Shown piece by piece: positions 1 through 8,066 of a stretch of 64,000 nucleotides of DNA. The notes under the pieces are model-generated. The model did no database searches. It saw only the letters and a list, made by a program, of their open reading frames with translations, and was not told where the DNA came from. The DNA lies in NCBI RefSeq assembly GCF_036880985.1, contig NZ_JBAJNO010000009.1:1736001-1800000 (forward strand). Direction: 5' to 3'. The stretch is from Limibacter armeniacum (GTDB lineage Bacteria > Bacteroidota > Bacteroidia > Cytophagales > Flammeovirgaceae). Both the position numbers and the translations under genes were made by a program. Positions within the stretch are counted from its first letter, which is position 1, and each line of letters begins with the position of its first letter.

Positions 1-650
1 ACTATATCTACTGTCTTGGTGATCTAGTGGGATATAATTGCTGGCCTAACGAAGTTGTGGAAGAGCTTCGACGCAGGAAAATACCTACTATCATGGGGAA
101 TCATGATGAAGCAATGATCACAGCTGAACCAGACAGATTTACAAATCGAGGAATCACGGTGTCTATGTTATCTGAAGATAACCGTCAGTTTTTAAGCGCC
201 TTACCATATCATCAGTCTTTAGTCTTTGAAAGTAATGAGCAACAGATCAAACTTCTAATGGTTCATGGCAGTGTAGATTCCAATACCGAATATCTAACAA
301 GTGACTATCCCAAAGATAAGATCAGTGACATGATGGAAAATTCTCAGACAGACATATTGCTCTGTGGGCACACTCACAAACCCTATCATCGTCGCTTGGC
401 ATTGGTCAATCAGGGAAAAACTATATGGAAACATGTGATTAATACTGGATCTGTCGGTAAACCAAAAGATGGTGACAATAGAGCTTGTTATGTAATGCTT
501 GAGCTAGACCAATATTTCTCTGAACACAAGTTAGATAAATTGAACGTAAAGCTACACCGTGTAAGCTACAAGGTAGATATCGCATTAGATAAACTTTCTC
601 AAAGTCTTTTTCCTCTTGAGTATATAGAGGCCTTACGCTTAGCCAAATAA
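1..650 (+). CDS. Metallophosphoesterase, 5' end cut by window edge
   Basis: The reading frame is open to the first bases and already encodes YCLGDLVGY, so the true start lies left of the window; the GTG at 27 is internal. The visible part shows the calcineurin-like phosphoesterase signatures in order: GDLVGY (metal-bridging Asp), GNHD, a VHGS histidine and GHTHKPY. This is the compact YfcE/ApaH-like type (Metallophos_2), a cytoplasmic hydrolase of phosphodiesters or phosphoproteins using two metal ions; the substrate cannot be told. There is no signal peptide in the visible part. It is followed 45 bp later by an exported phosphatase-like gene in the same direction, so the two may be co-transcribed. 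Confidence 0.9.
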   Translation, partial: YIYCLGDLVGYNCWPNEVVEELRRRKIPTIMGNHDEAMITAEPDRFTNRGITVSMLSEDNRQFLSALPYHQSLVFESNEQQIKLLMVHGSVDSNTEYLTSDYPKDKISDMMENSQTDILLCGHTHKPYHRRLALVNQGKTIWKHVINTGSVGKPKDGDNRACYVMLELDQYFSEHKLDKLNVKLHRVSYKVDIALDKLSQSLFPLEYIEALRLAK

Positions 651-695
651 GACAGCGTCTCAATCGAAGCAAATAAATTTTCAATTGCTAATTCC

Positions 696-1385
696 ATGAA
701 TTTCAAGAACCCTCTGATCTTACTGATCACCACCTTTGTTATCCATTTTGGAGCCATCGAAGTGAAGGCCCAATCAACACTACCATCCAAGGTAAAACGC
801 TACCTTAGAAGTGTAGAGAAGGATACACTACAGATTCCAGAAGACCGCAAGCAAGTACTTCAGGAAACTGCTTCACATATAATTTCCAACAGTACAGTAA
901 AACTACACTTTGTCTGTTCACACAACTCTAGAAGAAGTCAGATGGCTCAACTTATAACGGAAGCTATCGGACAGTACTATAATATAAATATTGAAGCTTA
1001 TTCAGGTGGTACACATGCTACAGCCTTAAATCCTCGTGCTGCTGCTACTCTGCAAAGAGTTGGATTTGACCTAAAAATGGCACCAGGAGCGGATATTCCG
1101 CAATACTCGATTCAATTGGGTGAAGAAACTTTCTTGATGTACTCCAAAAAGTATGATGATATGCAAAACCCTAAAAAAGATTTTATAGCCATCATGGTAT
1201 GCAGTGAGGCTGATAGAGCATGCCCCATCATACCAGGAGCTACCTTGCGTGTAGCACTTCCTTATACAGACCCTCGTAAGTTTGATGGGACAGAAGAAGA
1301 GGAGAAGGCTTATGACATCGTTTGTAAACAAATTGCTAGAGACCTTATATACCTAATGGCAAAGGTTAAATCAGCAAGTTTATAA
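696..1385 (+). CDS. Exported arsenate-reductase/LMW tyrosine-phosphatase-like protein
   Basis: A 229-residue protein with a signal peptide (hydrophobic stretch about residues 6-20, AQ cleavage near 26) followed by a low-molecular-weight phosphatase fold. The P-loop CX5R is seen at Cys74-Arg80 (CSHNSRR), and TDPRKFDG near residue 191 supplies the general-acid Asp192. Cys169 and Cys176 are spaced CX6C in the region where thioredoxin-coupled ArsC enzymes carry their two redox cysteines (CSEADRAC), so the full three-cysteine relay of arsenate reductase is present. Established ArsC enzymes are cytoplasmic, while this one should reach the periplasm. It may therefore be a periplasmic phosphatase or a redox enzyme rather than an arsenic-resistance protein; no ars genes are nearby. 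Confidence 0.88.
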   Translation: MNFKNPLILLITTFVIHFGAIEVKAQSTLPSKVKRYLRSVEKDTLQIPEDRKQVLQETASHIISNSTVKLHFVCSHNSRRSQMAQLITEAIGQYYNINIEAYSGGTHATALNPRAAATLQRVGFDLKMAPGADIPQYSIQLGEETFLMYSKKYDDMQNPKKDFIAIMVCSEADRACPIIPGATLRVALPYTDPRKFDGTEEEEKAYDIVCKQIARDLIYLMAKVKSASL

Positions 1386-1426
1386 AATTTACATGTATGT
1401 GGCAGTTTAAACCTTAAAAACAACCA

Positions 1427-1445
1427 CATGCAAATTATTTGCATG
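1427..1445. other. Perfect inverted repeat downstream of the ArsC-like gene
   Basis: Eight-bp arms (CATGCAAA and its complement) separated by three bases. It lies 40 bp after the stop and has no T-tract, so it is not a terminator; an operator or a chance palindrome are both possible. Confidence 0.35.
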
Positions 1446-1498
1446 ATACCTGAGTCCTAATCCGGACGTTGCAAGTCATACAATTTGCAAAAACATAA

Positions 1499-1532
1499 CA
1501 GCTATTTGAGAATCTCAAATAGCTGTTTTTTT
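1499..1532 (+). terminator. Rho-independent terminator
   Basis: A 12-bp perfect stem (CAGCTATTTGAG and its complement, 3-base loop) followed by a run of eight or more T. It ends the metallophosphoesterase/ArsC-like unit. The opposite strand also has a partly T-rich tail, so it may stop the converging leftward genes too. Confidence 0.85.
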
Positions 1533-1580
1533 TGTTCATTTTGACTCTATCCAAAAAAGAAAATCAATCCTATTTTGTAT

Positions 1581-1985
1581 TTATAAGATATTCTTTCTAA
1601 CAACCTCCCTCCCCTGTTCTTGCCTCCCCTTATCATACTCATACACCCCATAATTATGAATCCTTCCCAAAAACTGCTTTACCACAGCATTAATCCGATG
1701 CTTTCCCTTACACTCAAATTTTCGGCGGTTACCATCCACAAAAGTGATATGTAGGATATAGTATTCTTGTACTTCGTTCGATAAAGGCTGTAGTGTAGCA
1801 CGATCCACAAGCCGTCCTTGTGTTTTCGCTTTTTTGTCATATTCATAGAGACCATAATTATGCACTCTTCCTGCTGTGATATATTGATTGAGAAGTTTTC
1901 TGGCTCTGGTTAAGTTATCACAGACATACTTTCTGCGGTTAGCATCCACATAGGTGATATGGAGCACATGTGGTTTGTTATCCAT
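1581..1985 (-). CDS. Hypothetical protein made of two tandem copies of a small domain
   Basis: A 134-residue soluble protein without signal peptide that I do not recognise. It consists of two homologous halves, about residues 7-60 and 77-127. Both contain LHIT(Y/F)VD(A/G)NRRK followed by a charged helix and then (R)(V/I)HNYG(L/V)YEYDK and QGR. The strong conservation of NRRK and HNYG-YEYDK suggests a small alpha/beta binding domain duplicated in the gene. The gene starts 5 bp after the stop of the 583-residue gene upstream (1991-3742), so the two are almost certainly one transcript of the accessory block. The spacing suggests a joint role, but no function can be assigned. Confidence 0.75.
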   Translation of the reverse strand: MDNKPHVLHITYVDANRRKYVCDNLTRARKLLNQYITAGRVHNYGLYEYDKKAKTQGRLVDRATLQPLSNEVQEYYILHITFVDGNRRKFECKGKHRINAVVKQFLGRIHNYGVYEYDKGRQEQGREVVRKNIL

Positions 1986-1990
1986 GGGTT

Positions 1991-3742
1991 TTAGGGTTTC
2001 AAGTCAAAGTTTCTTTTTGTATAAATGCTCTTTTGTGCCACTAGCTCATAAAAGGCTTGTAGTACCTCTGGACTCTTTAGCTTTAGGAGTCGCTGCTTAT
2101 GTAGCTGGAATAGCTGTTGCGGATCCTTGGTCATGTACTTTCCTTCTCCATTCCTATACTGTTCCGCCTCCAGCTCTATCTTGCTTAGCTCTCCTTTTAA
2201 GGCGTAGTATTTTGCCTTTCGTTTATAAGCCTCAAAGCGTTGCACATTTTGATTCCAGCCGTTGTGGGTATTTTCCGGGCTGAAATAACTCGCCGGATGC
2301 GTTACATATGCGCCATAGTTGACCAATGCCAAATGTTGGAAATTCAAAGCGGCGATACAGTGGTAATAATAACGTACCCATTCTTGGTGTTGCCAGTTCT
2401 GATCGTTTTGGAAATTGCGGAATACAACTTCGGCTACTTTGTGGATCATAGCCACTTCCTGCTCAGGAGTGAAGAAATGGTGAACGTATAGCTTGTTCCG
2501 GACCTCTTTCCAGAAGCTGGTAGCATACTTGAGATAATAATTATGCTCACGCTCGCTGTAGCCGTATTGGGGCTTCTCTTGCGACTTAGGCGAGATCGTA
2601 ATACTATTTTCAACAGGTTCTGCTTCTTGTTGTGGCTCCTGTTGCGGCGTCGGGTCCTGCTGCGTATCGGCTTTTTCTCCGAGCGCCTTGGCTAGTCTCT
2701 TGCCTGCAGTATGGTTTGAATCACTTTTCTGTGGTTGAGGAATTTGTTTTGAAATAGTACTTCCGGAATTTGGCACTTCCCCATCCGAAGCTTCTTTTTC
2801 CTCGTTCCCAAAAAAGTCGTTACCAAAAATAACGTTACTGCGGTGTCCTCCATTGGTAATTTCAGTACCCTCGGTGACAGCAGAAGAGGTTGTGAACTTA
2901 TTCACATTATACACATCCTCTACTGTTTTAATTTCTTTATTCTTATTCTGTATAGAAGTCTCAGAAGATAAAGGTGTGAATTTCTGTGCAACTCCTCTTA
3001 AAAAAGGCTTTTCAGCGTCTATTTTGGAAGTTTTGCCATCAAGTTGTTCACAGCCATTTGTGAATAACTTTTGGGTTTCTTCCATACTTTTTCCGTGGCA
3101 CAGGCGTACCAATGCAGCGATTTCCTTTCCGAAAACCACATCCCAATTCACCAGAATTTCCAATCCGCCAGCGTAACGCTCTCGGTATTTTTCCACAAAA
3201 CCAATCTGCTTCAAACGGTCTATATGATCACGCATTGTATTGCGGTGACACCTTGTTAGCGTCGCCAATGAGGTCTGCCTGGTATGCAGATAAGGCAGGT
3301 TGTTATAATAGGTCGTCAGCTTCAGCTTTTTGGCATCTTCATATTCTGCCAGGTAAAGCCGCAACAACTCAAATGCGGTATGCAAAATGCTTTTATGAAG
3401 GCGTACAGCTGTCTTACCTTCTTCACGGTAAATCGTTAAGTCTTGGGTTAGTGTCTCAAACTCTTTAAGTAGGTCCAGGTTAATCCCCTCCTCTCCTTTT
3501 TCAAATCGGTCAACTGCTTTCAGCACTCTTTTCCTATGCTCATAATGCAACTGCTCGGCACTAAGCTTCGTGTAAGGACCTTTGCCATTGCGAAAAGCAG
3601 TAGCCTCTCTTGAGATCTCATCCAAGATAAAGTAGGCATCCAGATAGGATTTACAGCGTTGATAAGCGGCCTTGTAGGTAATTACAAACAAGGTATGCTC
3701 TTCGCTCAGCAAAGGCATTAGGACTTCTCTTTGACTAACCAT
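1991..3742 (-). CDS. Hypothetical winged-helix protein with duplicated end motif
   Basis: A 583-residue soluble protein. Residues about 155-185 look like a helix-turn-helix (LATLTRCHRNTMRDHIDRL), followed by a wing-like stretch, so DNA binding is plausible. Residues about 245-410 are low-complexity, rich in Glu, Gln, Ser and Thr, a probable linker between two folded ends. The motif RNGxGxY...QL...H(R/K)xR(V/L)LK occurs twice, near residues 51-75 and 530-555. A replication or transfer protein of a plasmid-like element is one possibility, because the region upstream is full of inverted repeats; that is inference only. ATG at 3742 is the first start; no Shine-Dalgarno is expected in this phylum. 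Base composition appears richer in G+C than neighbouring core genes. Confidence 0.75.
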   Translation of the reverse strand: MVSQREVLMPLLSEEHTLFVITYKAAYQRCKSYLDAYFILDEISREATAFRNGKGPYTKLSAEQLHYEHRKRVLKAVDRFEKGEEGINLDLLKEFETLTQDLTIYREEGKTAVRLHKSILHTAFELLRLYLAEYEDAKKLKLTTYYNNLPYLHTRQTSLATLTRCHRNTMRDHIDRLKQIGFVEKYRERYAGGLEILVNWDVVFGKEIAALVRLCHGKSMEETQKLFTNGCEQLDGKTSKIDAEKPFLRGVAQKFTPLSSETSIQNKNKEIKTVEDVYNVNKFTTSSAVTEGTEITNGGHRSNVIFGNDFFGNEEKEASDGEVPNSGSTISKQIPQPQKSDSNHTAGKRLAKALGEKADTQQDPTPQQEPQQEAEPVENSITISPKSQEKPQYGYSEREHNYYLKYATSFWKEVRNKLYVHHFFTPEQEVAMIHKVAEVVFRNFQNDQNWQHQEWVRYYYHCIAALNFQHLALVNYGAYVTHPASYFSPENTHNGWNQNVQRFEAYKRKAKYYALKGELSKIELEAEQYRNGEGKYMTKDPQQLFQLHKQRLLKLKSPEVLQAFYELVAQKSIYTKRNFDLKP

Positions 3743-4099
3743 TGATGTAAGTGGTCGTGTGGAATAAAAAGTATAGCAATGAGGGATTAATCCCTGTTCA
3801 GTTTGATAATGGAGTAGCGCAAGGACCTGTCAGAGTCACTCACACTCCCCACTTATGAAGCGGTTAGCTTCTTCTTCCTCGTGATGCGTGTGGAGTCGAA
3901 CCACCTCACCCGACAAGAACCAACTTGGCTCTTGCTGTGCGCACCGTGAAGTGTTGCGGTGAGAAGTACCAACGATACTCCTCATGCATTCACTTCCTTA
4001 TTTTGAAGTTGCTGTTCAGTACAGAGAAGCAAATTACAAAGTATGTGTAATCGGCTTGACCATGTTTGCCTCTGCTTGCACTGATTTGCACAGCTTGGT
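3743..4099. other. Intergenic region with a series of inverted repeats
   Basis: This 357-bp gap in the accessory block holds no convincing ORF. It carries at least six successive inverted repeats: 3782-3795 (perfect 14-bp palindrome AGGGATTAATCCCT), 3857-3871 (GAAGC/GCTTC), 3890-3904 (GTGG/CCAC), 3915-3933 (arms AAGAACC/GGCTCTT with one G-T pair), 3942-3961 (CACCG/CGGTG) and 3965-3979 (AGTA/TACT). Such a run suggests a structured RNA leader for the 583-residue gene, a small antisense RNA, or an origin (replication or transfer) of a mobile element. None can be chosen from sequence alone. Confidence 0.5.
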
Positions 4100-5470
4100 T
4101 TAAAAATTGATTTTCATCTGCTGCCTGCTGCTGTTAACAGGTACTTCCAGAATGGCTCGACGGACGTTGCGGATGGTAGACTCACAGCATTTGTATTTTT
4201 TTGCCAGCGCTACATTGGTCACTTTAAGATTCCGCTTTTCGATATCCATAATCTCTTCGCATAGCTTCGTTCGTTCTTTCCAGTAGAAAGAGGTTAACTC
4301 GGATTCTTCTGCGGGTGTATCTTTTTGTTCAATTGGAGGCGTGTTATTGCGATGCACCTGAAATAGACTGTTTCCACTTCCTGTTAACACCTTCTTTTCC
4401 GCTGTTAACGGGTTGACTTCAGGTGTTAGCACTTTTTCTTCAGCGGCTAACGAGTATACTTCACCTGTTAACACTGGTGACTGAGCACCAACAGTCGAAG
4501 CATTTACCGTTGCGGTGTCATTGCGGCTTCGCATTGCGATTACATTCCCAGTATTTTCCTGTTCCGGTTTAGGATACCGCTTTCGTCCCGGACCATCAGT
4601 AGGACTAGGTTCTTCCGGTTGTATTTGATTACTCAGCTGTAGAGATCTAGTGGGATCAAAACCACTTTCTTTCAAGCACCTGTAACGATAGTACATAATA
4701 AAGTAGAGCAAAACTGCGATCAGGATCTCTACCGAAAAGGAGAACACCATCATCTTAAGTGCTGTATTTTCAGTACTCACGGTATTCTTCGTCAATGCTT
4801 GTTGATGCGAATCTTTCAGTTCCTGCTGCCGCAATTTCCAGTCGTTGCGGAGCGTTGCGATGCGACGGGTATGGCCTTCAATTACATTGCGAGTTGTCGG
4901 ATTATGAATATTAATTTTTCCCCGATAGGAGACAGATGCTTTATATGCGGCTAAGTCTTCCTGCTCTTTTTGGATAAGCTTTTCAAACTCCTGATCAATG
5001 GCTGATTTTTGAGAAATATAGTCTGCAGTCAAAACCTCTTCCTTATCCATGGATGTTCGAGTGAACAACTCGACTCCTTTTACACTCAGGTAAACAGACA
5101 TAGACAGTAATGCTATTGCTAGTAATCCTGCCAAAAAAGGAAGCTTACTTTTCTTAAGTGCTGCTTCAAATACCTCTGACCAAAGGTTCCTTTTGAACAG
5201 CTCCAAGGCATACAAAAGCACAAAGCAGATAATGCCCGCACCACCTAATCGGACTTCAATACTGATCCATGATTCCGGGATCAGCTTAGAGGTAAAATCA
5301 GCTGCGAAAACAAAAGCTGTCAGTACACTCAAAGTGCTAAACAAATAGGAGATGCCTAACGATAGCCGGTACTCTGTCTTTTTCTGCAAGTAGTAAGGTT
5401 TCTCGACCAAGAGATCGGCAAAATGGCGTAAATCATCCTGCCACTGCATATTGGACCATTGCTTGTTCAT
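4100..5470 (-). CDS. Four-helix membrane protein with coiled coil and C-terminal helix-turn-helix
   Basis: A 456-residue protein of unknown family. Membrane segments are seen at about residues 37-57, 75-93, 111-133 and 239-262. A highly charged, probably coiled-coil stretch (about 145-230) sits between helices 3 and 4. After helix 4 comes a low-complexity tail containing a short imperfect repeat (AEEKVLT, AEKKVLT) near residues 340-370. The last 60 residues include VALAKKYKCCESTIRNVRRAI, a helix-turn-helix of the kind found in transposase or resolvase front ends. With an even number of helices both ends would lie in the cytoplasm and the coiled coil outside, which would allow outside-to-DNA signalling; this is inference. 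It sits 12 bp downstream of a small gene and in the same orientation as the rest of the block. Confidence 0.72.
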   Translation of the reverse strand: MNKQWSNMQWQDDLRHFADLLVEKPYYLQKKTEYRLSLGISYLFSTLSVLTAFVFAADFTSKLIPESWISIEVRLGGAGIICFVLLYALELFKRNLWSEVFEAALKKSKLPFLAGLLAIALLSMSVYLSVKGVELFTRTSMDKEEVLTADYISQKSAIDQEFEKLIQKEQEDLAAYKASVSYRGKINIHNPTTRNVIEGHTRRIATLRNDWKLRQQELKDSHQQALTKNTVSTENTALKMMVFSFSVEILIAVLLYFIMYYRYRCLKESGFDPTRSLQLSNQIQPEEPSPTDGPGRKRYPKPEQENTGNVIAMRSRNDTATVNASTVGAQSPVLTGEVYSLAAEEKVLTPEVNPLTAEKKVLTGSGNSLFQVHRNNTPPIEQKDTPAEESELTSFYWKERTKLCEEIMDIEKRNLKVTNVALAKKYKCCESTIRNVRRAILEVPVNSSRQQMKINF

Positions 5471-5482
5471 TGTTTTTGGGTT

Positions 5483-5803
5483 TTATATTGAAATAGAAAT
5501 TGAATTGTCTTTACTGAAAGTATTCATCTCCTCCAAAAACCTTCTTTCACTATCCCGCTCCTGCGCCAACTTCTCAAAGCCATTGATATTATCCCGGTAC
5601 ACCTCCATGCAGTAGCGATACATCTGATATTGGTAGACTTGCTTTACCTTCGTAAATAGCGTGCAGATTTTCACGGTACTGATCCCACAACCTTTACTCA
5701 TTAGAAGCTGATAGTCTACAGCCCTCTCTCCAAATACCCATGACCACATGCTATCATCAAAGTTGTGCCAGCAACGATACCACAACACCAACAAATCAAC
5801 CAC
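5483..5803 (-). CDS. Hypothetical protein, 5' end probably frameshifted
   Basis: The open frame from a GTG at 5803 gives 106 residues, rich in Tyr, Trp and Cys, with no recognised domain. The same frame continues upstream without a start codon and encodes a convincing charged helix (EDEERRKSRRELEEEL) until a stop near 5920. An ATG at 5933 opens a different frame (MEELV...). Removing a single T from the GTTTGTTG stretch near 5917 would join them into a 149-residue protein starting MEELVVVAGRGLSG. So this is either a gene with a one-base insertion or a sequencing error. It heads the leftward block, 12 bp before the membrane protein. Confidence 0.55.
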   Translation of the reverse strand: MVDLLVLWYRCWHNFDDSMWSWVFGERAVDYQLLMSKGCGISTVKICTLFTKVKQVYQYQMYRYCMEVYRDNINGFEKLAQERDSERRFLEEMNTFSKDNSISISI

Positions 5804-6047
5804 CCTCTGCTGATCCAGCTTTTCCCTGCATTCCGAAAGCTCCTCCTCGAGTTCCCTGCGACTCTTGCGACGCTCCTCATCTTCTGGTATCCCTGATAAT
5901 CCCCTGCCAGCTACAACAAACTAACTCCTCCATATAAAAAAAGTCGCTATCCTATAAGCTACTCACTTTTTTGACTCTAACCTTACCTCTCCCTTACCAA
6001 TAACCCATTTTCCATAGTGCCTTGAAACTTTTATTATACAAGTACCT

Positions 6048-6779
6048 ATGACACACCTTACCTACATACAAAGACAACAGATTGCACAAGCCCTTTCTGC
6101 AGGGCATAGCCTGACCGAAATCGGTGAGCAAATTGGCGTGCATCGGTCTTCGGTAAGTAGGGAAGTGGAACGTAATAGTATTTATGGTAAGTACTGTCCG
6201 GAGCAGGCACATCGGTTGGCGCAACAGCGGCGCAGTGAGGCTAGTTGCCATGATGGAACGATTGGTAATAGTATTGTTCGGTTTCGCAGGTTTTTATCTC
6301 AAAAAAATGGGCGCAGCAGAAAACGAAGAGGGTGGCGCAGGCAAAAGGATAACCGCTACCGTGTACGTGATTTTTTAGCTGATGGGCGTCTTGACAGGCA
6401 AGGGAAAGCCATATTCGCCTTTCCGGGGCGCCACTACAATATCCAATACCGCTTCTGTTTTACCCGCCAATCTGCTTTCTGCCGCTTGCCACGCTCACGT
6501 TCATTGATTAAACGTTGGTACCGTATACATCAGTCTTATTGGCAACGGCACTCGTATGTTTCGGTTAAGGTTACCAGTCTCTTATCACGACAAGTAACCC
6601 TGCCCATTAAAGGCCAAAAAATGCACAATTCTCTTAAACCTCCTGTCTCCGAGTTGAGAAGCGAGCAGAAAGTTTATATCGTTATCATCTACCTGAAGGT
6701 GATGGTACAACTACTGAATTCCTATACTATAGACAATCTTATTTCTGCGGTCTCTTGCCCGTCCAAATGTGTAGCTTAA
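6048..6779 (+). pseudogene. Decayed IS30-family transposase
   Basis: The first 65 or so residues are a clear IS30-type N-terminus: LTYIQRQQIAQALSAGHSLTEIGEQIGVHRSSVSREVERNS is the helix-turn-helix, followed by YCPEQAHRLAQQRR. After about 6245 the frame encodes Arg- and Ser-rich sequence with none of the expected DDE catalytic motifs (an acidic D-W-E-x-D block, DNGKEF and ENTNGL), so reading frame and catalytic core are lost. A hint of a DNG-containing fragment appears near 6880-6920. No intact terminal repeats could be found. This is a dead insertion-sequence remnant at the edge of the accessory block. Confidence 0.75.
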
Positions 6780-7372
6780 CATGACCACTACTATTTTTTT
6801 ATACTTCCTTGCCAAAATTTCAGCCCAAATCTTACAGCAATTCATAAAAGAAAATACCATTTCATACTATCCGTGCATTTCGTGATAACGGGATGGCAAT
6901 ACACCAAGGTTCCCCATCCAAATTACAACACCAAACAGCACCAATACCATCTTCTAGCACTTACTGCTTATAACTTCTCATTTTCAAAAATCAGTGAAGC
7001 TAAAATATAGTTGTTACAAAAGGATACTCTTTGATAAACTACTCGCCATTTTTCCATACCTAAACTCTACTCTATTAGCGGAGCGTTGAAAAAGGCTATA
7101 AAAATACATCTTTCTCAAAATGTAAGTAATGGTTAGTGATAAGTTTAACTGAAGTACTGGAAAGCTATGCCTGAAACTTCTTATAACATCTTCCAGACTT
7201 AGAAAGTGGAGTATGTTTTATAAACGAAAACACATCCCTATAACACAATGAAATAGCGTAGTGCAGATTATATTACATATGCCCATAAGGCTCTTTTTGA
7301 TATCATTGCCAACCTTTTGCAGTTTCAGTCAGGCAACAAAGCCTAAACATTTATAACCTTTTATCTACTATT
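6780..7372. other. Gene-free stretch, probable IS remnant
   Basis: No ORF of protein-like composition is seen on either strand. The first 200 bp probably continue the decayed IS30 transposase. The rest is A+T-rich and shows no clear hairpin or RNA gene. Confidence 0.5.
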
Positions 7373-7855
7373 ATGAGTTTTATCTCAGCATTACCACCTC
7401 AAGAGCAGCTAAGTAAGTTGCAGACTGTCGAGTCTTTTTCAGAGTTTATCGAAAAGCTTAAAGGTATTCGTAAAGAACTGGTGTTTGCTACCAGTCAATC
7501 AGAGTATCAGGACGCCAAAGATGATGCAAGCCAACAGCGTAGACTAAACCAGCTGCAATCTTATGAGCAAAAAATAGCTACCTACACATACAATCGTGAC
7601 AATGCAACCTCCTCTACTGACCAAAAAAAGTGGCAAATCGAGATCAACACTGCTGAAGCTGCTAAAGAAAAAGTGTTGTTTCGATTAGAGCAAGGTACCA
7701 GTGATGACATTTTGGATACCATGGATGATGTTAAAGTACAGTGGGAACTAAACAGTCTGGATGAGTTTGCGGTTGCCATCTGTCAGGAGTTTGAGAAAGG
7801 CGGTATCGGAGCTGGTTCTGTCGTTTACAATGAAGTTACCTATACGGCTAACTAA
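7373..7855 (+). CDS. Hypothetical coiled-coil protein
   Basis: A 160-residue acidic, cytoplasmic-looking protein with no signal peptide and no recognised family. Residues about 15-110 are predicted helical with many Gln, Glu, Lys and Asp, suggesting a coiled coil (EKLKGIRKEL, QQRRLNQLQSYEQKIATY, AAEKV-type heptads). The C-terminus is more hydrophobic (FAVAICQEFEKGGIGAGSVVYNEVTY). It stands alone between a decayed insertion sequence and a terminator, so it is its own transcription unit. Nothing indicates its role. Confidence 0.65.
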   Translation: MSFISALPPQEQLSKLQTVESFSEFIEKLKGIRKELVFATSQSEYQDAKDDASQQRRLNQLQSYEQKIATYTYNRDNATSSTDQKKWQIEINTAEAAKEKVLFRLEQGTSDDILDTMDDVKVQWELNSLDEFAVAICQEFEKGGIGAGSVVYNEVTYTAN

Positions 7856-7874
7856 TCTTTGCTTTGCTCCTTTT

Positions 7875-7911
7875 AAAAAATGCTGTCGACTTTGGTTGGC
7901 AGCATTTTTTT
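7875..7911 (+). terminator. Rho-independent terminator
   Basis: Stem AAAAAATGCTG pairing with CAGCATTTTTT around a 14-base loop, 20 bp after the stop of the coiled-coil gene; T-run included in the right arm. Confidence 0.8.
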
Positions 7912-7949
7912 ACTGCTGTTTTTCTGGTTCCGTTTCAATTTAATTAGTA

Positions 7950-7990
7950 AAAAACCCTTCGAGAACAGTTTAATTGCTCTCAAAGGGTTT
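7950..7990 (-). terminator. Terminator of the giant T9SS gene
   Basis: Arms AAACCCTT-CGAGA and TCTC-AAAGGGTTT form a stem; read leftward it is followed by a T-run. It lies about 75 bp after the stop of the leftward giant gene. It can also act on rightward transcripts. Confidence 0.7.
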
Positions 7991-8066
7991 AGCATTTTTA
8001 TAAACTTACTTTACCGTATCCTTACCTATTAGAATTTTTTCAACGGTAATGCAACGTCGTTCATCA

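Noticed and set aside
3880-3990. tRNA-like T-arm (GTGG-TTCGACT-CCAC on the minus strand) in the accessory block
   Set aside because: No 7-bp acceptor, D arm or anticodon loop with U33 can be built around it; kept only as one of several hairpins.
5954-7055. Similar short sequences near 5954 and 7034 as IS terminal repeats
   Set aside because: They are in direct, not inverted, orientation and match only in part, so they do not define insertion-sequence ends.
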